In this document: piece by piece, positions 26,927-36,559 of the stretch
Layout: the number at the start of each line of letters is the position of its first letter
Numbering within the stretch: position 1 is the stretch's first letter
Assembly: GCF_000236685.1 (NCBI RefSeq)
Contig: NC_016633.1
Span: forward strand, 3,167,815 to 3,231,814
Direction: 5' to 3'
Origin: Sphaerochaeta pleomorpha str. Grapes
Lineage (GTDB): Bacteria; Spirochaetota; Spirochaetia; Sphaerochaetales; Sphaerochaetaceae
DNA length: 64,000 bases
Translations under genes and position numbers: made by a program
Notes under the pieces: generated by a model
The model's input: the letters and a program-made list of their open reading frames with translations, nothing else
What the model was told of the DNA's origin: nothing
Database searches by the model: none

Positions 26927-27847
26927 ATGCAAAAATTTATTGAACCAAAGGGACAGGTCAAGGTAATCGGACACCTTGCTGTTTTGTTTTCCGTGGTAGT
27001 CTGGGCTACTACCTACATCTCGACAAAGAAATTGCTCTTTGGGTTTTCCCCTCTGCAGATCCTCATGGTCCGTACTTTTCTTGCTTTTATAATCCTTTCT
27101 TTCCTGAACCCCAAAAAAATGATCTACAAGGAAAAAAAAGACCGCTTTTTGATTGCCGGTGCCGGTATTTGTGGACTGTATGTCTATTTTTTTATGGAGA
27201 ACACAGCCCTAACCTATAGTTCAGTGTCGAATGTCGGTGTAATCGTATCGATTGCTCCTTTTTTGACTTTGTTGGCTTCCCGTTTCGCCCTCAAGGAAGA
27301 AAAACTGCATCTGCAGTATTATATTGGGTTTGCCCTTGCCATCTTTGGGATTTGTTTGATGAGCTATAGCGGTAAGACAGATTTGAAACTCAATCCCTTC
27401 GGGGATTTTCTGGCCTTTGTCGCTATCGGGGTCTGGGCAGTCTACTCAGTGTTAACCAGAATGATTGCGAACAAAGGGTACGCTACGCTTCTTGTCACCA
27501 GAACTATGTTTTTCTATGCTTTTTTGGCCATGGTTTGCCAGCAAATCCTTTTTCCCTGCAAGTGGGAACTGGGGAGACTCCTTGGCAAAGAATATCTGTT
27601 TCATTTTCTTTTCCTTGGTGTGGTTGCCTCAGCCTTGTGCTTTGTTACCTGGAATTTTGGCTTGAAGACGATCGGGACCATACAAAGCTCGGCCTACCTG
27701 TATCTTAGCCCGGTCATAACTATCGTCTTTGCAATGCTATTCTTGGAGGAAAAAATCACCTTGGTTTCGGCAATAGGGGCAGGTTTGACCTTCTTTGGAT
27801 TGTTGGTTTCTCAACGCAGAATACCAAATCCTAAGAAAATTCGGTAA
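26927..27847 (+). CDS. EamA/DMT-family membrane transporter
   Basis: A 306-residue protein with about ten membrane helices in two EamA repeats. Markers are HLAVLFSVVVWATTYISTK at the start, ENTALTYSSVSNVGVIVSIA in the first repeat, and YLYLSPVITIVFAMLFLEEK in the second. DMT proteins export or exchange metabolites; substrate cannot be predicted. I chose ATG 26927 (MQKFIEPKG) because the upstream extension overlaps the yjbQ start; no good ribosome site is seen. Confidence 0.88.
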   Translation: MQKFIEPKGQVKVIGHLAVLFSVVVWATTYISTKKLLFGFSPLQILMVRTFLAFIILSFLNPKKMIYKEKKDRFLIAGAGICGLYVYFFMENTALTYSSVSNVGVIVSIAPFLTLLASRFALKEEKLHLQYYIGFALAIFGICLMSYSGKTDLKLNPFGDFLAFVAIGVWAVYSVLTRMIANKGYATLLVTRTMFFYAFLAMVCQQILFPCKWELGRLLGKEYLFHFLFLGVVASALCFVTWNFGLKTIGTIQSSAYLYLSPVITIVFAMLFLEEKITLVSAIGAGLTFFGLLVSQRRIPNPKKIR

Positions 27848-27918
27848 AAGGAAAGGAAGCACTTTTTCTTGAAAAACTACTATACGTATGTTACTCTAAC
27901 ATCTGTATAGGAGGCTGT

Positions 27919-29106
27919 ATGAATACCCAAGAGAAACTCGATATCCTCAGTGCCGATGCCCAGTATGACCTTTCCTGTGCCTGTGGTACGAAAAACCCCC
28001 TTGAACACCGAAAACGAAACGATACCGGTGATGGCTGGCTTTATCCAACAACAACGGCAAGCGGTGGAGCAGGCATTATTCTCAAGACCCTCATGGGCAA
28101 CCGATGTGCCAATGACTGCAAATATTGTCCGCTAAGGGCCCAGAATGATTTTCGCCCTGTTGCCCTTTCCCCCTTCGAAATGGCCTCCTTTTTCTACGAA
28201 TTCCAGCTCAAGCGACCTTTGTTGGGAATTTTCCTCTCAAGTGCTGTGATGGGTGATGCAGAAAAGACCATGGGCCTGCTTGTTTCAACGGCAGAAATAC
28301 TGCGCAAGCATTTCCGGTATAAGGGATATATCCATGTAAAAATAATCCCAGGGGCCAGTAGGGCAAGTATCGATGCAGCACTTTCCTATGCTTCAGCGGT
28401 TTCCCTGAATATCGAAACTCCCGGAGCCAGACATTTTTCCAAATTGACCGATCGTAAGGATTACCAGAAAGATATCATCGACCCCCTAGCCTATATCGGC
28501 AAACAAACCGGCCCTGGTGCACGATATAAAAAGGTGCATACTTCCAGTCAGTTTATCGTAGGCGCCAGTGATGAGAATGACAAGGAAATCCTATTATACG
28601 GGAGTCGTATGTATTCTGAACTTAGCATGGGAAGGCTCTATTTCAGTGCTTATCAAAGTGGTTTGGGTGATCCTTCGATTCCTGGGGAACAAAGGATCGA
28701 TCCACCTCTTTCCCAGTCTATGCTCCAACCGCTTTTATTTGACGAGGAAACCCTCGGAAAGCCAGTACGTTCGGATGGCTTGCTTGTCAGGGAACACAGG
28801 CTCTATCAGGCAGACTGGCTGCTTCGTAGGTATTCTTTTTCTTATGAAGAGCTACTATTTGAAAAAGACGGGAACCTTTCTTTGGAAAAGGACCCGAAGT
28901 TAGTATGGGCAGAGCATCATCCTGATTTTTTTCCTGTCTCGGTCAAGAGAGGGACGAAGGAACAATTGCTCAGGGTTCCTGGCATTGGCCCCACGTATGC
29001 GAGCAGAATTGTGAAAGGTCGCAGGGATTCTGCAATTTCTTCTTTGGATGATTTACGGTTTCCTCCTGCTTCCTTGCAAAAAGCGCGCAAATTCCTGCAA
29101 CTCTGA
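27919..29106 (+). CDS. Radical-SAM putative DNA modification/repair protein with helix-hairpin-helix
   Basis: 395 residues. The radical-SAM cluster motif is CANDCKYC (C63, C67, C70), with extra cysteines C20 and C22 upstream. A C-terminal helix-hairpin-helix (LLRVPGIGPTYASRIV, residues 350-365) implies DNA binding. The layout matches the family annotated as a putative DNA modification/repair radical SAM protein that normally sits beside a uracil-DNA-glycosylase-type gene. No such partner is adjacent here: the neighbours are a DMT and an MFS transporter. Ribosome site AGGAGG lies just upstream of the ATG. Reaction unknown. Confidence 0.88.
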   Translation: MNTQEKLDILSADAQYDLSCACGTKNPLEHRKRNDTGDGWLYPTTTASGGAGIILKTLMGNRCANDCKYCPLRAQNDFRPVALSPFEMASFFYEFQLKRPLLGIFLSSAVMGDAEKTMGLLVSTAEILRKHFRYKGYIHVKIIPGASRASIDAALSYASAVSLNIETPGARHFSKLTDRKDYQKDIIDPLAYIGKQTGPGARYKKVHTSSQFIVGASDENDKEILLYGSRMYSELSMGRLYFSAYQSGLGDPSIPGEQRIDPPLSQSMLQPLLFDEETLGKPVRSDGLLVREHRLYQADWLLRRYSFSYEELLFEKDGNLSLEKDPKLVWAEHHPDFFPVSVKRGTKEQLLRVPGIGPTYASRIVKGRRDSAISSLDDLRFPPASLQKARKFLQL

Positions 29107-29180
29107 AGCTATTCAATTGGTGAAATTACTGGTTGAAACTCCTTGAGCCTAAACGAAGGAATGAATACAATCAGCGTATT

Positions 29181-30350
29181 ATGCGAGAGCTTTACCTATC
29201 ATTCTTTTTTGCGTATACAATTTTTGCTATCGTAAACCCTTATCTGCAGATAATTCTCAGAAACTGTGGATATTCCTACCAGACGATAGGTATTTTGTTG
29301 GCTCTTTTTGAGGGGGCAGGAATTCTTGGGCCCCTTGTCATGGGCTCCCTTGCCGATAAAACACAAAGATTCAAGGATACTATCCTTGTCAGTACGGCAA
29401 TGACTGCCCTTGGGTTTATATTGGTCACGCAAGGGACCTCCCAATGGATAGTCGTCAGTGGTTTGCTTGTCTCTGCCTTTTTTCTCCGTTCAATAATACC
29501 TATTCAGGATACCGTTGCAACCAGTCTTTTTGAGGGAGATGCAAAGAAATACACGAAAGTCCGTGCATTTGGGACACTCGGATTTGTACTCTTCTCATTA
29601 TTTTATGCGGCTATCAAAAAACCTGTGCTTTCTGACAATGCAAGCATCCTGCGCTACATTCTCTTTGGCTGTGTACTGTTCTTCCTTCCTGTTTTGGCAT
29701 GGAAGGAAAAGAAACGGCCAAAAAGGAAAGCAAAGAAAGTGGTTGTTGAACCCAAGAGAAAAAAAGGTGCCTTTTATGACAGTGCCTTTGTCGTTGGTTT
29801 GATCATCATTGCGCTGAACCGGTTGAGCATGTCAACAGTCAGCAGTTTCCTTTCCCTGTATATGGTGGAGGAATTGCATATTGAGGCTTTGACCTTGGTA
29901 AATGCCCTTGCGGCATCCAGTGAAATAGTGGCAATGCTCATCGCTGGCCGTCTGCTGCAGAGCAATAAAGTCAAACCGGTTACCCTGTTGATGATAAGTG
30001 CCTTGGGAATGGTGGCGCGATTGGTTATCTATGCCATGGTTCCCTCGATTTTCGGTATTATCAGTGGACAGTTGCTACATTCCCTCGGGTATGGGGTATT
30101 CCATCCTGCTGCTGTCCAGTTTGTCTTCAGAAGGGTAAAGAAAAGCCATAGGGCAACGGGAATGGCTATGTATATCTCCTTGGGAACAGGGCTTCCCGCG
30201 ATGCTTGGTTCTACGTTTGGTGGGTATGTTACCCAGTTTTACGGATATAAGGTACTGTTTCTTTCGTTCAGTTTTTTTGCAGCACTTTCCGCATTGCTGT
30301 GTATCATATTCAGGCAATTGTTTTCAAAACCACCGATAGGGGAGGCTTAA
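29181..30350 (+). CDS. MFS transporter (PPP / LacY-like)
   Basis: About 389 residues with twelve predicted membrane helices. The N-terminal RELYLSFFFAYTIFAIVNPY and GCGYSYQTIGILLALFEGAG, then the loop GSLADKTQ, mark the MFS_1-like group that includes phenylpropionate and sugar/proton symporters. A basic cytoplasmic loop (KEKKRPKRKAKKVVVEPKRK) separates the two six-helix halves. The start is uncertain: 29181 fits the family, 29133 (TTG) is possible. It is followed after one base by the flavin-nucleotide-binding gene, so the two are co-transcribed. Confidence 0.87.
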   Translation: MRELYLSFFFAYTIFAIVNPYLQIILRNCGYSYQTIGILLALFEGAGILGPLVMGSLADKTQRFKDTILVSTAMTALGFILVTQGTSQWIVVSGLLVSAFFLRSIIPIQDTVATSLFEGDAKKYTKVRAFGTLGFVLFSLFYAAIKKPVLSDNASILRYILFGCVLFFLPVLAWKEKKRPKRKAKKVVVEPKRKKGAFYDSAFVVGLIIIALNRLSMSTVSSFLSLYMVEELHIEALTLVNALAASSEIVAMLIAGRLLQSNKVKPVTLLMISALGMVARLVIYAMVPSIFGIISGQLLHSLGYGVFHPAAVQFVFRRVKKSHRATGMAMYISLGTGLPAMLGSTFGGYVTQFYGYKVLFLSFSFFAALSALLCIIFRQLFSKPPIGEA

Positions 30351-30351
30351 G

Positions 30352-30858
30352 ATGGTTCCGATGCGTAGGTCCGATAGGGTAATGGAACAAGAGAATACCT
30401 TGGAAGTTATAATAAACTGTCAATGGGCGGTCCTTTCAATGGTAAATAGCAAGGAAGAGTATCCTTTGGGCCTTGGGTCTCCCTATGCAATTCCCGTTTC
30501 TCCGGTATTCCTCAATGGTTTTATCTATTTCCATTGTGCTTTGCGGGGCCACAAGATTGACAACCTAAAAAAGGATAATCGCGTTTGCCTCTCCTGTGTG
30601 GGCCAAGCGGAAAATGATGAAAAGGCGTTTTCAGTTGCCTTTACCAGTAGTCTGGTGTATGCCAGGGCCTTTGAAGTGGAGGACCAAATGGAGAAAGAGA
30701 AGGCTTTATTGGCAATTTGCGAGAAATTTGCTCCGAGCCAAAAAGAGAGGATGCAAAGTTGTATTGTAGACCAAATGGACCATACTGCAATTTGGCGTCT
30801 GGAACTATTGGATATGAGTGGAAAACAGAGGAAGTTTGAATCCCTGCCAAAGGTGTGA
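30352..30858 (+). CDS. Pyridoxamine 5'-phosphate oxidase-like (NimA-type) flavoprotein
   Basis: 168 residues with the split-barrel flavin fold of the NimA/PNPOx-like group: YAIPVSPVFLNGFIYFHCAL in the core, then RGHKIDNLKKDNRVCLSCVG and VYARAFEVED. Such proteins bind FMN, F420 or heme; some reduce nitroimidazoles. GGAGG precedes the ATG, which sits one base after the MFS stop. Confidence 0.85.
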   Translation: MVPMRRSDRVMEQENTLEVIINCQWAVLSMVNSKEEYPLGLGSPYAIPVSPVFLNGFIYFHCALRGHKIDNLKKDNRVCLSCVGQAENDEKAFSVAFTSSLVYARAFEVEDQMEKEKALLAICEKFAPSQKERMQSCIVDQMDHTAIWRLELLDMSGKQRKFESLPKV

Positions 30859-30885
30859 TATGCTCAAAACAAGGAGAACCTATCC

Positions 30886-33800
30886 GTGAAAAACAGCCAG
30901 AATTGGGATTTGCCAGCCATGCTTGGCGTAGCACCGGAAAAAATCCAACGAAATCTCAGGGACCTTTCAAATTTCCTCGATAATGATATAACGAATTTCC
31001 ATAGGATTTTTTCTTTGTACCATCCTCTGGAGCTATTGAAGATGGCCTATTGGGAACAACATCGTATCGCCAATACCCGCCTCGATGACGAGTTCCAGAA
31101 TCTTGTTACCAGCCGTATGGTTTCGTATCTCCAACAGTTAGTCTGTGCAAACCAAAAAGGGTTTTCCAAGAATCGTGACGTCAAGAAGAAAGATTGGAAA
31201 CGTCTTTGCCAGCTGTTTGATGATATTTGCCGAAAGAGCGTTCGCTATGTCGACAATTTTTCACTTTCCCTTGCTGGCGAACAGGTTTTTCCCACAGAAT
31301 CGGATATGGTTTCTTTCCAGCAGCTGACAACAGATTTTTGCCTTCCGCCTGCTACCGATCCTTCCTTGACCAAGCAGAAGTTTGTTACCCTTTCTTATCG
31401 GTTGCAACCGTTCAATGAACTGGTTTCTGCTGTCTTTTCCTGTGGACTTGATGGATTACTCAAGGCTTTTACTGCCTTGGTCGAGAATGCTTTTGATGGA
31501 ATTGAAAAACTGAAAGATGACAGTACTGTTTTCAAACAGGCAGGCATGCTTCAGATTGAATTGCTCAAAAGCAAGGGTGAAGGGAGCGACGACTTACAGG
31601 CCATGATGGATAAGGTTATCCGTCAGGAAGGTTGGGAAAGCTGGGTTGCTGACATTGTTGGCCGAAGAGATGGGTTTGATTTGTTCGATGTGAAGAAAAT
31701 TACATCCCTGAGCGATGAGGATTGCCTATTGCTCGCATGTGCAGCAGGCAAGCACCAAGAACTCTTTTCTGGGGACAAGAAAGGATGGTTGACCAGGGAT
31801 TCAGTCCTGTTGGATAAGCCTTTTTTGCAGTTTGGGTCGTTTTTCTATTGTTTCGATGCCGAGCATCTTCTGGATAAGGCCTATAGGGTAATAAAGAAGG
31901 CAGTATGTGCCCATAGCGAAGATTTTGCCTATAGATGGGTTTCCCTTGAAAATGAAAAAAACTCTCTTCTGCCGGTCTCCTTTTTCTCTACGTTGCTGGG
32001 AACCATGAATTTTACAAGAAATGTGGAACTTGGTTCTGGCTATGTAGATGCAGTATTTGAAGATGAGCGGCAAAAGCTATACCTTTTGATTCCTTCATGC
32101 CATGCGCCGGCAGCTGAAGGAAATCCTTTTATTTTCCCAAAGGCTTCGGTTTTGCATTTGGAAAATGAAAGAAATGCTTTTGAAAGTCTCAAAGAAATTT
32201 CTGATCTATGCATTGTCCTTGATATGGACAGGGATGCTTTGTATCCATTGGAGATCAAGGATAACGTATTGACGATTTCTTTTTTGCAGCTGGCTAATCT
32301 TGCTTCTGATTGGGATGGCGTGAAACAGTTGAAAGGAATTCTAGGAGTAGGTGCTCCTGTTGTACCTGATCTGAAAGCCGGTTCAGAACTTGAAAGAGAG
32401 GATGCCATTCCCTTTGAACAGGAAGTTGAAGAAGACGATGAAGAGGAAGCTGCCAACGAGCTTGCACTCGATGAGTCCCAGCCCACTTTGTTCCCTATCG
32501 ATGAATCCATTCCTTTTGAACAGGGCACTATGCTTGGAGCTTCTGACAGAGACCTTGATTTTCCTGATGAATATGACCAAGAGGCTGAAAATCTCTTGAA
32601 TGAAAGCGAAGAAGAAACAGAGAACGAATATGAACAAGAGGAATCAGGGATATCGGAAGCAGATGAGGATCTTGAATCAGACAACGAGGATAGCTTTCAT
32701 TCAATTCTAAATACCAATGACGATGAAGACGAAGCTATCGAGGAAATGCATTATAAGAAAGAAAATAGCTCATCATCAGCGTTCTCTCTTTTTTCGCTTC
32801 TTTCTTCTATCGCAAAGGGTGATGAAAATCCAATGGGAATCACGGAGAAGAAAGTCTCTGAGCCTGAACCGATAGCTGAGCCTGAACCGATAGCTGAGCC
32901 TGAACCGATAGCTGAGCCTGAACCGATAGCTGAGCCTGAACCGATAGCTGAGCCTGAACCGATAGCTGAGCCTGAACCGATAGCTGAGCCTGAACCGATA
33001 GCTGAGCCTGAACCGATAGCTGAGCCTGAACCGATAGCTGAGCCTGAACCGATAGCTGAGCCTGAACCGATAGCTGAGCCTGAACCGATAGCTGAGCCTG
33101 AGCCGATAGCTGAGCCTGAACCTATAGCTGAGCCTGAACCGATAGCTGAGCCTGAACCGATAGCTGAGCCTGAACCGATAGTTGAGCCTGAACCGATAGC
33201 TGAGCCAGAGCCGATAGCTGAGCCTGAACCGATAGCTGAGCCTGAGCCGATAGCTGAGCCTGAACCGATAGCTGAGCCTGAACCGATAGCTGAGCCTGAA
33301 CCTATAGCTGAGCCTGAACCTATAGCTGAGCCTGAACCTATAGCTGAGCCAGAACCTATAGCTGAGCCAGAGCCGATAGCAGAGCCAGAGCCGATAGCAG
33401 AGCCAGAGCCGATAGCTGAGCGTATTGAACAAACAAAGCATTTTGCTATGCCTGAAGTTGTTGAGGCCTTACAAAAAAAAGAGGAAGCAGCTGCAACGGC
33501 AGTTGCTTCTGAAAAGCAACCTGAAGCAACTTCTCGTTCGATGCCTTCACCTCGGTTTATCCTTGCAGAGAAAATTGCGGAAAAGGAAGAAGAAGCTCCG
33601 AAACCACAAGTTGCGCAACCCTCTGTACTGTTTGAGGAAGTAGAATCTTCCTTTGACGAAGTCATTCCTGCCCGTCTGGAAGAGATACTGCGAATTATGA
33701 GTGAGGAAACAGGAACAGCCTTCTTTGATTTCTGTAAGTCTTCCGAAGGCCTGCTTCTGCAAAAGATTGATAAATTGATCGAACAGGCTCGGGAAGCCCA

Positions 33801-34095
33801 GCTTGTCGATGGGAAAGACAAGATGTTTACCATTCCCGGGAGTAACCTCACCATAGTGCTGGTTACCGGGCGTAATGATATGCTCCGTACCTGGGATCGA
33901 AGAAACAATGTTGCCGCAGTCATGTATGCACAGGGAAAAGAAACCTGGACAGCGCTCTACCTTTGCTTCAGCCGAATGGGAAATCTTCTCCATGCAGAGG
34001 AAAAGGTCATCAAAAAAGAGGACTTTACTCAGAATGACTGGAAATTTGTCATGAGTTTGGGTGAACGCATCATAGAAAAAAGGAAAAATACATAA
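30886..34095 (+). CDS. Large cytoplasmic protein with 31 EPEPIA hexapeptide repeats, function unknown
   Basis: 1069 residues from a GTG with AAGGAG 9 bases upstream. No signal peptide or membrane helix. Four parts are visible: an N-terminal globular region (~1-500, starting [18 protein letters not shown]); a strongly acidic linker (~510-635, runs of Glu/Asp, with IPFEQ occurring twice); a rod of 31 tandem EPEPIA units (659-844); and a C-terminal domain (~900-1069, [20 protein letters not shown], then [19 protein letters not shown]). The Pro-Glu repeat should form a stiff extended, highly acidic spacer between two folded ends. I recognise no family for the ends. The stop overlaps the IMPase start by one base. 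Confidence 0.8.
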   Translation: MKNSQNWDLPAMLGVAPEKIQRNLRDLSNFLDNDITNFHRIFSLYHPLELLKMAYWEQHRIANTRLDDEFQNLVTSRMVSYLQQLVCANQKGFSKNRDVKKKDWKRLCQLFDDICRKSVRYVDNFSLSLAGEQVFPTESDMVSFQQLTTDFCLPPATDPSLTKQKFVTLSYRLQPFNELVSAVFSCGLDGLLKAFTALVENAFDGIEKLKDDSTVFKQAGMLQIELLKSKGEGSDDLQAMMDKVIRQEGWESWVADIVGRRDGFDLFDVKKITSLSDEDCLLLACAAGKHQELFSGDKKGWLTRDSVLLDKPFLQFGSFFYCFDAEHLLDKAYRVIKKAVCAHSEDFAYRWVSLENEKNSLLPVSFFSTLLGTMNFTRNVELGSGYVDAVFEDERQKLYLLIPSCHAPAAEGNPFIFPKASVLHLENERNAFESLKEISDLCIVLDMDRDALYPLEIKDNVLTISFLQLANLASDWDGVKQLKGILGVGAPVVPDLKAGSELEREDAIPFEQEVEEDDEEEAANELALDESQPTLFPIDESIPFEQGTMLGASDRDLDFPDEYDQEAENLLNESEEETENEYEQEESGISEADEDLESDNEDSFHSILNTNDDEDEAIEEMHYKKENSSSSAFSLFSLLSSIAKGDENPMGITEKKVSEPEPIAEPEPIAEPEPIAEPEPIAEPEPIAEPEPIAEPEPIAEPEPIAEPEPIAEPEPIAEPEPIAEPEPIAEPEPIAEPEPIAEPEPIAEPEPIAEPEPIAEPEPIVEPEPIAEPEPIAEPEPIAEPEPIAEPEPIAEPEPIAEPEPIAEPEPIAEPEPIAEPEPIAEPEPIAEPEPIAEPEPIAERIEQTKHFAMPEVVEALQKKEEAAATAVASEKQPEATSRSMPSPRFILAEKIAEKEEEAPKPQVAQPSVLFEEVESSFDEVIPARLEEILRIMSEETGTAFFDFCKSSEGLLLQKIDKLIEQAREAQLVDGKDKMFTIPGSNLTIVLVTGRNDMLRTWDRRNNVAAVMYAQGKETWTALYLCFSRMGNLLHAEEKVIKKEDFTQNDWKFVMSLGERIIEKRKNT
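32860..33417 (+). repeat. In-frame 18-bp tandem repeat, 31 units (VNTR)
   Basis: Unit GAGCCTGAACCGATAGCT, coding Glu-Pro-Glu-Pro-Ile-Ala, repeated 31 times without any length change (558 bp). Units 1-13 are identical. Variants begin at unit 14 (GAG for GAA), then CCT for CCG, one Ala-to-Val (unit 18), and CCA, GAG and GCA towards the 3' end. This gradient suggests recent growth from the 5' side. Copy number should vary between strains while the frame is kept. Confidence 0.97.
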
Positions 34096-34889
34096 TGATA
34101 GAAGATCTTATCGACAGCCACCTTTCGGTGGCTTTGCTTGCTGCCAGACAAGCAGGTGCTTTTGTACTGGCAGCTAGGGAAGCCGGAAATATTGAGGTTC
34201 ACACCAAACATACCAATGATTTCGTTACAGATATTGATAAAGCCTCTGAGAATCTGATTATTTCCATTATAAGGGAAACATTCAGAGATGATGCAATATT
34301 TGGTGAAGAGTCAGGGAAATCAGGAGCGGAGACAGGGGGACGATGGATAATCGACCCCATAGATGGTACCACCAATTTCTTTCGATCTCTTCCCAACTAT
34401 ACAATTAGCATTGCCTGGGAAATTGAACCTTTCAAACCCTTGGTCGGAGTGGTTTTCAACCCAAAACAAGATGAAATGTTTTGGGCCAGCAAAGGAAACG
34501 GGGCTTTTCTCAACGGAAAACCGATACACGTGTCCTCTGTCTCTGATCCATCAATGGCTTTATTGGTTTGTGTACCTCCCCACCGACATCATGAGAAAGC
34601 AATTGCCTATTTTGAGATTGAACAAGCTCTGTTTCATCAAGTAAGTGATATACGTTCCTTTGGGTCCTGTGCCTTGGAATTGGCCTACATAGCAGCTGGC
34701 AGAATGGATGGATACTACGAGCTATTCCTTGGTTATTATGACATGGCAGCGGGGATGGTTTTGGTCGAAGAAGCCGGAGGCAGGGTAGAAAGTGCCGACC
34801 CAGATACAAGTTTTTCTGATACTCATTGTGATCTGATATCTTCCAATGGGTTGATTCAAGATTGGATTTTCCATATGGTTCACGCATGA
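34095..34889 (+). CDS. Inositol monophosphatase family protein
   Basis: 264 residues with the metal and phosphate site of the IMPase family: FVTDIDKASE, GEESGKSG, IIDPIDGTTNFFRSLP (D-P-x-D-G-T), and YYDMAAGMVLVEEAGG. It probably hydrolyses inositol phosphate or another sugar phosphate such as fructose-1,6-bisphosphate or 3'-phosphoadenylate. It starts within the last base of the repeat-protein gene and ends overlapping the HAD gene by four bases (ATGA), so all three are one transcription unit. Confidence 0.92.
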   Translation: MIEDLIDSHLSVALLAARQAGAFVLAAREAGNIEVHTKHTNDFVTDIDKASENLIISIIRETFRDDAIFGEESGKSGAETGGRWIIDPIDGTTNFFRSLPNYTISIAWEIEPFKPLVGVVFNPKQDEMFWASKGNGAFLNGKPIHVSSVSDPSMALLVCVPPHRHHEKAIAYFEIEQALFHQVSDIRSFGSCALELAYIAAGRMDGYYELFLGYYDMAAGMVLVEEAGGRVESADPDTSFSDTHCDLISSNGLIQDWIFHMVHA

Positions 34890-35533
34890 AGTTTAAATTA
34901 GTAATTTTTGATCTAGACGGAACCCTGATGAATACCTCTCCCGGTATTTTCGACTCTGCAAACAAGGCAATGGTTCAACTGGGCCGGCAACCTGAAAGCG
35001 ATGTAAAACAGCTGAGTAAATTCATCGGTCCCCCGATTATCCAGTGTTTCAAGAACACCTATAACCTTGAAGACGAGTTTATTGAGCAAGCCGTTGCGAA
35101 TTATCGTGTGGAATATTCACTGCATGGCCAATATAACGCTGTCGCCTATCCCCAGATTATTGAAACGCTGGCCCAATTGAAGGAAAGGGGATATTTGCTT
35201 GCGGTAGGAACCCTCAAACATGAAGAACTTGCAACGAACATGATGCAATACTTTGAGCTGGCACCATTCTTTTCCTCAATCAGGGGAGCCGATATGGGGT
35301 CCAAGCTCACCAAGGCCGATATAGTTAAAAACGTATTGTCCGATCTGAAAATCGATCCGAGTGACGCTGTGCTTATCGGTGATACAACGCATGACCTTAT
35401 AGGGGCCAAGGACTCAGGTGTCAAGTTTGTCGCAGTGGATTATGGGTTTGGTTTCCCCCGCGGACAGCAGCCGATCGAAGGAATGCTAAAAGTTATATCG
35501 TCTCCTGGCGAACTGCTCACATTTCTTGGATAA
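34886..35533 (+). CDS. HAD-superfamily phosphatase, phosphoglycolate phosphatase-like
   Basis: 215 residues: the nucleophile motif VIFDLDGTLMNT at the start, a helical cap, a central lysine (RGADMGSKLTKADIV) and the Mg-binding VLIGDTTHDLIGAK. A phosphomonoesterase whose substrate cannot be told apart from sequence (phosphoglycolate, pyrophosphate or a sugar phosphate). The start at 34886 overlaps the IMPase stop. The 3' end overlaps the convergent flavodoxin gene by 17 bases. Confidence 0.9.
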   Translation: MKFKLVIFDLDGTLMNTSPGIFDSANKAMVQLGRQPESDVKQLSKFIGPPIIQCFKNTYNLEDEFIEQAVANYRVEYSLHGQYNAVAYPQIIETLAQLKERGYLLAVGTLKHEELATNMMQYFELAPFFSSIRGADMGSKLTKADIVKNVLSDLKIDPSDAVLIGDTTHDLIGAKDSGVKFVAVDYGFGFPRGQQPIEGMLKVISSPGELLTFLG

Positions 35534-36047
35534 GCTTTCGAGCCTGGGATAATGCTTTTGCATTATCCTTGGCAGGGTTGTCATCATCGGCACAAACTGG
35601 CAGATAGCCGGCAAACTGCATCTCTGTATATTCGCAGATGGCATTGAATTGTTCCTTGAGAAGCTGGTATTGGATTCCTTCCAAAGAATCCTCGCCTGTG
35701 ACGATAAGAAAAAATTTCTTACCTTTGAAATCTTCAATTTCCAAGGAATACAACCTGTCGAGGAAAGTCTTCAACATTGAGGATATTCCCCACCAATAGA
35801 CAGGGGATGCAAAACATACTGCATCGGCCTCTTTGAATTGGTTGATCAATAATTTCATGTCATCATTGAACACACAGATTCCAAGATCCCTGCACTGTTT
35901 GCACCCGGTGCAGTGATTGATTTTCTTTTCATGAAGGTAGATGGTTTCCACAGAATACTGCTGGGCGGCTTCAATTTCGAATTCGTTTGCGAGTGTAGAA
36001 GAATTCCCGTCTTTTCTGGCGCTGCCATGGACTATTAGCATTTTCAT
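35517..36047 (-). CDS. Flavodoxin-family NAD(P)H-dependent oxidoreductase
   Basis: 176 residues starting MKMLIVHGSARKDGNSSTLA, the FMN phosphate-binding loop of the NADPH-dependent FMN reductase/iron-sulfur flavoprotein group. A four-cysteine stretch CTGCKQCRDLGIC near residue 47 is typical of iron-sulfur flavoproteins, and FASPVYWWGISSMLKTFLDR is the flavin-contacting segment. It transfers electrons from NAD(P)H or ferredoxin to small molecules; partner unknown. It is divergent from ridA. Confidence 0.9.
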   Translation of the reverse strand: MKMLIVHGSARKDGNSSTLANEFEIEAAQQYSVETIYLHEKKINHCTGCKQCRDLGICVFNDDMKLLINQFKEADAVCFASPVYWWGISSMLKTFLDRLYSLEIEDFKGKKFFLIVTGEDSLEGIQYQLLKEQFNAICEYTEMQFAGYLPVCADDDNPAKDNAKALSQARKLIQEM

Positions 36048-36124
36048 AGTTTAAAAATACAACCATCTGCAACAGCTTGCAAGATAATTTCTCAAGGAGT
36101 ATTCTAAGCGGACAGGAGAAAAAA

Positions 36125-36529
36125 ATGATTGATAAAACAAGCACACTTGAGAAAAAACAGATACGTACGGAGAAGGCTCCTGCTGCAATCGGTCCCTATA
36201 GCCAGGCCATTCTCGTAGCACCTTTTCTCTTTACTTCGGGACAGATTCCCGTTGATCCTTCTAACGGCCAGCTGGTTGAAGGTGGCATAGAGGCCCAGAC
36301 CAGACAGGTATTCGAAAATCTCAAGGCCGTTCTCGCCGAAGCAGGCAGTGATTTCTCGAAAGTAGTAAAATCAACTGTATTTTTGAAGGATATGAATGAT
36401 TTTGGAAAAATGAATGAGGTGTATACTTCCTATTTCAAGGAAGGGATACTTCCTGCCCGTTCTGCAGTCCAGGTTGCCAGACTTCCAAAAGATGTCGCAG
36501 TGGAAATTGAGATGATTGCTTTGGTCTAA
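36125..36529 (+). CDS. ridA: RidA family enamine/imine deaminase
   Basis: 134 residues of the YjgF/YER057c/UK114 family, showing [34 protein letters not shown] and the catalytic arginine in [15 protein letters not shown]. RidA hydrolyses reactive enamines released by PLP enzymes to the keto acid and ammonia. The ATG at 36125 has AGGAGA upstream; the extension to 36077 lacks one. The next gene, gcvT, starts 30 bases later and is probably co-transcribed. Confidence 0.95.
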   Translation: MIDKTSTLEKKQIRTEKAPAAIGPYSQAILVAPFLFTSGQIPVDPSNGQLVEGGIEAQTRQVFENLKAVLAEAGSDFSKVVKSTVFLKDMNDFGKMNEVYTSYFKEGILPARSAVQVARLPKDVAVEIEMIALV

Positions 36530-36559
36530 TAGTAGTTTCTAAAAAGGGGAGAAGAAGGG

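Noticed and set aside
32860-33417. Regular short repeats as a possible CRISPR array
   Set aside because: Units are contiguous 18-bp copies without spacers and continue a coding frame; no cas genes are present.
32751-33923. Long minus-strand open frames across the 18-bp repeat (SGSAIG and RLSYRF repeats)
   Set aside because: They are mirror readings of the repeat in other frames; the plus-strand frame has a ribosome site, folded ends and operon overlap, and codon variants there are mostly silent.
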